Assembly: GCA_964515395.1 (NCBI GenBank)
Contig: CAZERC010000038.1
Coordinates: forward strand, 1-12,319
Source: UBA1876 sp964515395
GTDB taxonomy: Bacteria > Synergistota > Synergistia > Synergistales > Thermovirgaceae
Length of the DNA stretch: 12,319 bases
Direction of reading: 5' to 3'
Shown here one piece after another: positions 8,171 through 12,319 of this stretch (the first letter of the stretch is position 1; each line of letters starts with the position of its first letter). The notes under the pieces were generated by a model, which saw only the letters and a program-made list of their open reading frames with translations, was not told the DNA's origin and did no database searches. A program made the translations under genes and the position numbers.

Positions 8171-9054
8171 TCGCCGAACCCTCAGGCTTTTGTTTCGGGG
8201 TCAGGCGGGCCATCGGGAAACTGGAGGCGTCTCTGGAGCAAAGAGGCCGCGTGTACAGCATCGGAAGTCCAATCCACAACCCCCAGGAAACGGCGAGGCT
8301 CGAGGAGATGGGACTTGTCATTGTCGAGGGGGCCGAAGAAATCCCCGAAAGGGCGGCGGTCTTCATCAGGGCCCACGGCCTGCCCGCAAAGGATCGTCAT
8401 GGTCTCGAAGAAAGGAACGTGGAGCTTGTGGACGGGACCTGTCCCTTTGTCCTGAATGTCCAGAGGAAGGCCGCGTTTCTCGATGGCGAAGGGTATGACG
8501 TGGTCGTGCTCGGGGACGAGAAGCATCCGGAAGTCCAGGCCATAGCGGGATCCGTGCAAAAGGGAGCAGTAATACTCCCACCAGGCGGGGACGTCCCGGC
8601 TTCACTGGAAGGACGCCGGATCGGTATCGTCAGCCAGACGACCCAGCGGCCCCTTGACCTGTCGGATCTTGCCGCAAAATCTGCATTTGTCGGAAAGGAA
8701 ATCAGAATCTACAATACGATTTGCAAAGCCACCATCGAAAGGCAGAAAGCGGTGGAACAACTTGCCGGTGCCGTGGATGGTATGATTGTCATAGGTGGCA
8801 GAAACAGTGCGAACACGGGAAAACTGTTCGCCATTGCACGAACCTTCAATACCCGGACCCTGTGGGTTGAACATGCCGGGGAAATGGACGGGAGGTGGTT
8901 GCAAGGGAAAAGCACAATCGGAATAGCCGCCGGAGCGAGTACTCCGGACAGGCTCATTCTTGATCTCATTACGATGCTTGCACCAACGCAGGGCGTCAAG
9001 GAGGATGGAAGGCAAAATGATGACGGAAGAACAGAAGAACGAAAGCACCAATGA
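8128..9054 (+). CDS. ispH: 4-hydroxy-3-methylbut-2-enyl diphosphate reductase IspH (LytB)
   Basis: Last enzyme of the MEP isoprenoid pathway: reduces HMBPP to IPP and DMAPP with an iron-sulphur cluster. 308 aa. The three cluster cysteines are in place: GFCFGVRRAI (Cys22), DGTCPFV (Cys105) and NTICKAT (Cys199). Substrate-site motifs are HNPQ (His50), RAHG (His83), KHPEV (His133 and Glu135, the proton-donor position), SQTTQ, GGRNSANT (223-230) and GASTPD. The start is unusual. Between the in-frame stop at 8077 and the conserved VVIAEPSGFCFGV there is no ATG or GTG, only TTG at 8128. The best ribosome-binding candidates are weak (AAGG at 8111-8113 region, AAGTGA at 8115-8120). This start overlaps miaA by 43 bases. 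The last roughly 18 residues (from Lys291) are hydrophilic, look unconserved and overlap the rpsA start. Confidence 0.96.
   Translation: MGKSSETGKSPRVVIAEPSGFCFGVRRAIGKLEASLEQRGRVYSIGSPIHNPQETARLEEMGLVIVEGAEEIPERAAVFIRAHGLPAKDRHGLEERNVELVDGTCPFVLNVQRKAAFLDGEGYDVVVLGDEKHPEVQAIAGSVQKGAVILPPGGDVPASLEGRRIGIVSQTTQRPLDLSDLAAKSAFVGKEIRIYNTICKATIERQKAVEQLAGAVDGMIVIGGRNSANTGKLFAIARTFNTRTLWVEHAGEMDGRWLQGKSTIGIAAGASTPDRLILDLITMLAPTQGVKEDGRQNDDGRTEERKHQ
8998..9004 (+). promoter_or_regulatory. Shine-Dalgarno site for rpsA inside ispH
   Basis: AAGGAGG, a full match to the anti-Shine-Dalgarno core, is the strongest ribosome-binding sequence I noticed in the window. It lies within the last codons of ispH and would let S1 be translated independently of, and more strongly than, ispH. 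Its 12-base gap to ATG 9017 is slightly long. The second purine run at 9007-9012 may contribute. Confidence 0.7.
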
Positions 9055-10582
9055 AGAGCAGCAGGTTGACCAGCCGGAGACGGCCGAAGTGAAGGAAACG
9101 GCGGCGGAAGAGGAAGAGACCATGGAAACCATGGAGGATATCCTCGAACAGTATGAAGTGGGTGAAATGCGCCGCGGAAAGGTCGTCGACGGCACGATCG
9201 TCGAAGCTTCCGAAGAAGGCTGGCTGGTCGACGTGGGGTACAAATGTGAAGGATTTCTGCCCCGGCGTGAATGGTCTCACAGGGTCCTGGTGGAGCAGAA
9301 GGAGACACCCGAAGTCGGAGATACCGTCCGTGTTCAAGTGGTGTCCTTCAAGCAGGGTGAAGAAGCGCAGCTTCTTGTCAGCCGCTGGCGCTGTGAATTC
9401 GATGAGCGATGGAGTGAAATCGAGGAAAAGGCCGACGAAAACGACGTCCTGGCCGTCAGGGGACTCAGGAAGGTCAAGGGCGGCCTGATCGTCGATTGTT
9501 ACGGCATCGAAGGTTTTATCCCCATTTCCCATCTGGCCGAAGAAGGCAGGGGTATCAATCCCTCGAAGCTGGTCGACGAGACCTTTGACGCGAAGATTAT
9601 CGAAAAGGACCGGAGGAAACGGCGCCTGGTCCTTTCGAGAAGGACCATTCTCGAGGAGGAACTTGCCCGCGAGCGGCAGGGCTTTTATGAAAACACCAGC
9701 GAGGGCGACGTTCTGGAAGGAACGGTCACGACAATCACGTCCTTCGGCGTGTTCGTCAACCTCGGGCCCATAGAAGGGCTCGTCCACAATAGCGAACTGT
9801 CCTGGCAGCGCAACGCCAAGCCCCGGGAAATCGTCTCACGGGGCGACAAGGTGACTGTCAAGGTTATCGGCATAGATAAGGAACGGGACCGGATCTCGCT
9901 CAGCATAAAACAGCTTCAGCCCGATCCCTGGGAGAATGTCCTTGAAAAGTGGAACGACGGAGACGTCGTATCCGGACGGGTGACCAACCTGACGGATTTC
10001 GGGGCCTTTGTCGAAGTGGAACCCGGAGTCGAGGGGCTCGTCCACATAGGCGATATCAGCTGGCAGAGGATCAAGCATCCAAGGGACGTTCTCAGGAAGG
10101 GTCAGCAGATCGATGTCAAGATACTCGGCATCGATGCCGGGAACAAGCGGATGAGTCTCGGTTACAAGCAGCTCAACGATCCCTGGGAGAACGTGGAGGA
10201 AAAATACGCCGTAAAACAGGATTATCCCGTCAAGGTTGTACGGCTCACCGATTTTGGTGCCTTTGTCCGGCTTGAAGAAGGCATTGAAGGCCTGATTCAC
10301 GTGTCGCAACTGAGCCGGAAGCGGGTCGAAAAGCCTGCCGACGTCCTCGAGGAAGGTCAGGAGATCGAGGCCAGGGTGCTCGAAATCAAGCCGGAGGAAA
10401 GGCGGATCCGGCTCAGCATAAGCGCCATCGAGGAAGAGCAGCACCGACGCACCCGCGGTGAGGAAAAGACCCGCAAAAAGAGTGAAACAGACAAGCAGCG
10501 TGTCCAGTTCACCGATGACGATCAGGCGACCGTGACCATCGGTGACATCTGGGATCAGGCTGTGAACGGCAACGACGAATAA
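9017..10582 (+). CDS. rpsA: 30S ribosomal protein S1, five S1 domains
   Basis: RNA-binding ribosomal protein that helps load mRNA on the 30S subunit. From ATG 9017 it is 521 aa. An acidic Glu-rich lead (1-48) is followed by five S1/OB folds at about 52-125, 141-210, 229-298, 314-384 and 400-469. Folds 3-5 are canonical (TSFGVFV, TDFGAFV, TDFGAFV, each followed by EGLVH or EGLIH and a closing ISLSIKQL-type strand). Folds 1-2 are more divergent, as is usual for the ribosome-binding part. A charged tail, Lys/Arg-rich and then acidic, ends the protein. Start choice: AAGGAGG at 8998-9004 lies inside ispH. ATG 9005 touches it, ATG 9017 is 12 bases away and ATG 9020 is 15 away; GGAAGG at 9007-9012 also precedes the last two. 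I prefer 9017 or 9020. In many Clostridia an S1 protein is fused to IspH; here it is a separate frame, shifted by +1. Confidence 0.93.
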   Translation: MMTEEQKNESTNEEQQVDQPETAEVKETAAEEEETMETMEDILEQYEVGEMRRGKVVDGTIVEASEEGWLVDVGYKCEGFLPRREWSHRVLVEQKETPEVGDTVRVQVVSFKQGEEAQLLVSRWRCEFDERWSEIEEKADENDVLAVRGLRKVKGGLIVDCYGIEGFIPISHLAEEGRGINPSKLVDETFDAKIIEKDRRKRRLVLSRRTILEEELARERQGFYENTSEGDVLEGTVTTITSFGVFVNLGPIEGLVHNSELSWQRNAKPREIVSRGDKVTVKVIGIDKERDRISLSIKQLQPDPWENVLEKWNDGDVVSGRVTNLTDFGAFVEVEPGVEGLVHIGDISWQRIKHPRDVLRKGQQIDVKILGIDAGNKRMSLGYKQLNDPWENVEEKYAVKQDYPVKVVRLTDFGAFVRLEEGIEGLIHVSQLSRKRVEKPADVLEEGQEIEARVLEIKPEERRIRLSISAIEEEQHRRTRGEEKTRKKSETDKQRVQFTDDDQATVTIGDIWDQAVNGNDE

Positions 10583-10593
10583 CGCCGTTTTTT
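10565..10593 (+). terminator. Weak candidate intrinsic terminator or attenuator at the rpsA end
   Basis: AACGGC (10565-10570) pairs perfectly with GCCGTT (10584-10589). The T-run 10588-10593 continues past the stem. The 13-base loop contains the rpsA TAA stop. A 6-bp stem with a large loop is weak for a Rho-independent terminator, so partial termination that lowers def-fmt relative to rpsA is the most that can be proposed. It could also be chance. Confidence 0.35.
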
Positions 10594-10597
10594 GCAG

Positions 10598-10623
10598 GGC
10601 GCCGGCTGTATTTGGCCGGCGCC
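10598..10623 (+). repeat. Perfect 9-bp GC hairpin in the rpsA-def gap
   Basis: GGCGCCGGC (10598-10606) is the exact reverse complement of GCCGGCGCC (10615-10623), with an 8-base loop, TGTATTTG. No T-run follows on the + strand, so it is not a standard terminator. It ends about 8 bases before the def ribosome-binding sequence. Possible roles are an mRNA stabiliser, a processing site, a protein-binding structure, or part of an attenuator with the upstream stem. The stem is seen directly; the function is unknown. Confidence 0.6.
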
Positions 10624-10644
10624 GACATCACGGGAGAGATCGAA

Positions 10645-11133
10645 ATGGCCGTTTTACCCGTCAGCGAATATCCTGACCCCGTCCTCAGGGAAAGCGCAAA
10701 GTCCGTTGAAAAATTCGATGACGAGCTGAAAGCCTTGATCGAGGATATGTGGGAAACCATGAAAGAATACGATGGCGTCGGACTTGCGGCACCGCAGGTC
10801 GGTGTAAGCCGCCGGATTGCCGTCATCGCATGGAAGGACAAGAGATACGTCCTCATCAACCCCCGGATCGTCGAATCCGACGGCGAGGAAGTTCAGGAAG
10901 AAGGCTGTCTCAGCGCCCCCGGGTTCTACGAGGAAGTCACCCGGCCGTCGAGGATAGTTGTCGAGGCCCTTGATGAGGGAGGCAATCCGCAGCGGATCGA
11001 GGAAGAAGGGTTCATGGCCCGTGCCCTTGCCCACGAGATCGACCACCTGGAAGGGCACCTGTTCTTCGACCATCTTTCTGCCATCAAACGCCAGATGATC
11101 AAGCGCAAGCTCCAGAAACGCCGGAAGGAATGA
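10645..11133 (+). CDS. def: Peptide deformylase
   Basis: Removes the N-formyl group from new polypeptides, with Fe(II) or another divalent metal at the active site. 162 aa, normal length. All three family motifs are intact: GVGLAAPQVG (44-53; Gln51 binds the transition state), EEGCLSAPG (metal ligand Cys88) and HEIDHLEG (metal ligands His130 and His134, catalytic Glu131). The C-terminus is a basic helix (IKRQMIKRKLQKRRKE), which in other deformylases helps ribosome binding; here that is inferred. The start is ATG 10645, preceded by GGGAGA at 10632-10637. An in-frame upstream start at 10612 would cut through the hairpin loop and adds nothing conserved. The stop overlaps the fmt start (ATGA, 11130-11133), so the formyl-adding and formyl-removing enzymes are coupled. 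Confidence 0.97.
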   Translation: MAVLPVSEYPDPVLRESAKSVEKFDDELKALIEDMWETMKEYDGVGLAAPQVGVSRRIAVIAWKDKRYVLINPRIVESDGEEVQEEGCLSAPGFYEEVTRPSRIVVEALDEGGNPQRIEEEGFMARALAHEIDHLEGHLFFDHLSAIKRQMIKRKLQKRRKE

Positions 11134-12065
11134 CGAAAGAGATGCGGATCTGGTTTTGCGGGACAGGGAGCTTTGCCGCCACCTGCCTTACGGCCCTTGA
11201 CGGCAGAGCGCCCATAGATCTGGTCATCACCCCGGTTCCTTCCCGTTCCGGTCGCGGGCTGAAAACCCGACCCACACCTGTGGACAGGGAGGCCGAAACC
11301 CGGGGGTTTCCTGTCGTTCATACTCAGGATCTGAACAAAGATGAGTTCCTTTTGCAGCGCATGCGTGAAGATCCGCCCACGGCCGTTCTTGTGGTGGATT
11401 TCGGGCAGCTTGTGAGGGATCCCTATCTTTCACTTGAACCTCCGGGATGCCTGAATATCCATCCTTCGCTCCTTCCTGCCTATCGTGGCGCCGCACCCGT
11501 GCAGCGGGCCATTCTCAACGGTGATTCGACAACGGGTGTCACCCTCTTCCGGCTCGTGGAAAAGATGGATGCAGGCCCCATAGCTCTCCAGGAGGAAATC
11601 CCCATTCCCCGGGATGCCACGGCTGGGGAGATGCTGGATCTTTTGGCGCGTCGTGGTAGTCAGATTTTTCTAAATGCTTTAGAATTATATCAGGAAGGTG
11701 CTCTGACATTCAGGCAACAGCCCCATGAGAAAGCGACCTGTGCCCCGAAGATAGACAAAGGGGAGAGTGAGCTGAGCTGGGAGCGGTCCGCTCGAGACGT
11801 GCACAACGTAGTCCGTGCGATGAACCCCGCCCCTGGAGCCTTTATCATTCACCGAGGAAAGAGGTTGAAAATCTGGAGGACTGAACGAGCCTCAGATGAG
11901 GGAGAGCCCGGGATGGTCGCTCGCCTTGAAAAAGGCTTCCCTGTGGTGACCTGCCGAGAGGGTGCCGTGTTGCTTCGAGAGGTCCAGAAGGAAGGGAAAG
12001 CCTTGCAGCCCGGTGATGCCTGGTTTCGCGGAACAGGTCTGAAAGAAGGTGACCTATTGAAGTGA
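11130..12065 (+). CDS. fmt: Methionyl-tRNA formyltransferase
   Basis: Formylates Met-tRNA(fMet) from 10-formyl-tetrahydrofolate to make the initiator. 311 aa, normal length. The N-terminal Rossmann domain has GTGSFAATCL and SGRG. The catalytic triad equivalents are Asn109 and His111 in NIHPSLLPAYRGAAP and Asp147 in EKMDAGPI. The C-terminal tRNA-binding OB domain begins near 205 (CAPKIDKGESELSW, RAMNPAPGAF). The nucleotide loop usually written QPDRPAGRG reads TPVPSRSGRG here, a mild departure from the family. ATG 11130 overlaps the def stop, with GGAAGG only 1 base before it. ATG 11142 (MRIWFCGTG) is an acceptable alternative. From about base 11640 onward the codon use changes: CTA and TTA Leu and several CGA Arg codons appear, which I saw little of in the upstream genes. 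The reading frame is intact. Confidence 0.96.
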   Translation: MTKEMRIWFCGTGSFAATCLTALDGRAPIDLVITPVPSRSGRGLKTRPTPVDREAETRGFPVVHTQDLNKDEFLLQRMREDPPTAVLVVDFGQLVRDPYLSLEPPGCLNIHPSLLPAYRGAAPVQRAILNGDSTTGVTLFRLVEKMDAGPIALQEEIPIPRDATAGEMLDLLARRGSQIFLNALELYQEGALTFRQQPHEKATCAPKIDKGESELSWERSARDVHNVVRAMNPAPGAFIIHRGKRLKIWRTERASDEGEPGMVARLEKGFPVVTCREGAVLLREVQKEGKALQPGDAWFRGTGLKEGDLLK

Positions 12066-12319
12066 TCCCAATAACAGAACGCATACGTGACCTCGTGAAG
12101 GAATACACTTGGCCGAAAGCCGTTGCCGTTACGGGGGCACTCGGCTCCGGAAAGACGGAATGGGTTCTGAATCTCGCATATGGTCTCCTCGGCGACGGAG
12201 AAGATGTCACCGTGGCCGACATGGATATAATCAACCCCTACTTTTGCATCAGACAAGTAAAAAATGCCCTCGAGCAAGAGGGCCTCTCCATAATCACACC
12301 CCCGGAAAATGCAAAATGG
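12062..12319 (+). CDS. P-loop NTPase of unidentified role, 3'-truncated by window edge
   Basis: An open frame of 86 codons runs off the window. It starts at GTG 12062, which overlaps the fmt stop (GTGA, 12062-12065). AAGGTGA at 12046-12052 lies 9 bases upstream, a good ribosome-binding site. A Walker A loop GALGSGKT is visible at about residues 25-32, followed by a helix, a hydrophobic strand and ADMDIINPYFCIRQV (about 53-67). The DxDxxNPYF signature recalls the MinD/ParA/CobQ-like (SIMIBI) nucleotide-binding fold, where such an Asp after strand 2 belongs to the switch region. The loop is an ordinary Walker A, not the deviant KGGxGKT type of MinD. No signal peptide or membrane segment is seen in this part. 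I cannot assign a substrate or partner. The overlap with fmt says only that it is co-transcribed with the translation genes. Confidence 0.8.
   Translation, partial: MIPITERIRDLVKEYTWPKAVAVTGALGSGKTEWVLNLAYGLLGDGEDVTVADMDIINPYFCIRQVKNALEQEGLSIITPPENAKW

Noticed and set aside
9000..9054. Programmed +1 frameshift joining ispH to rpsA
   Set aside because: No recognisable slippery codon pair or stimulator seen, and rpsA has its own strong ribosome binding site and ATG codons.
8996..9787. Minus-strand open frame of 263 codons opposite rpsA
   Set aside because: Its sequence is Phe/Leu/Asp-rich, as expected when Glu/Lys-rich S1 codons are read backwards; a shadow frame.
11642..11692. Possible promoter in the AT-rich patch of fmt
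   Set aside because: TAGAAT and TTATAT look like -10 boxes, but no -35 sits at 16-18 bases. The following gene is already coupled to fmt.
1..12319. Mobile elements, CRISPR, defence or biosynthetic islands
   Set aside because: No transposase, integrase, direct-repeat array or atypical gene block; every base except the 62-base gap is accounted for by conserved genes, plus one unassigned NTPase.

Overview
The window is a dense, one-directional stretch of bacterial chromosome holding ten protein genes, all on the + strand. In order they are alaS (5' end outside the window), ruvX, mutS, mutL, miaA, ispH, rpsA (ribosomal protein S1), def, fmt, and the start of a P-loop NTPase gene that runs off the 3' edge. 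I see no tRNA or rRNA gene, mobile element, CRISPR array or phage feature. The DNA is GC-rich, with Arg codons mostly AGG, CGG and CGC. The gene set points to an anaerobic-type bacterium with the MEP isoprenoid pathway and MutH-independent mismatch repair. My best guess at the phylum is Synergistota, with a Clostridia-like or neighbouring lineage as the alternative. That rests on gene order and protein style and is only a moderate inference.

Layout: bases 1-7205 hold alaS-ruvX-mutS-mutL, chained by 4-base ATGA overlaps in which the stop of one gene shares bases with the start of the next. The mutL/miaA junction has the same form, although a GTG 6 bases further on is better placed for the ribosome binding site there. 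miaA and ispH overlap by 43 bases, and ispH appears to start at a TTG. ispH and rpsA overlap by about 38 bases, with a strong AAGGAGG Shine-Dalgarno inside ispH. The only real intergenic gap is the 62 bases between rpsA and def. It holds a weak terminator-like hairpin with a T-run and a perfect 9-bp GC hairpin. def-fmt again overlap by ATGA, and fmt overlaps the next gene by GTGA.

How the genes work together: most serve accuracy of information flow. MutS and MutL do mismatch repair, with a beta-clamp motif on MutS and an endonuclease motif on MutL. RuvX acts on nucleic acid in Holliday-junction and/or rRNA processing. AlaRS charges and proofreads tRNA(Ala). MiaA modifies tRNA using dimethylallyl diphosphate, a product of the MEP step catalysed by the adjacent IspH. 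S1 recruits mRNA to the ribosome, while Fmt and Def add and remove the initiator formyl group. I did not find an undescribed system. The points most worth a second look are the unfused but overlapping ispH-rpsA pair, the hairpins at the rpsA-def gap, the composition shift inside fmt, and the unidentified NTPase at the 3' edge.
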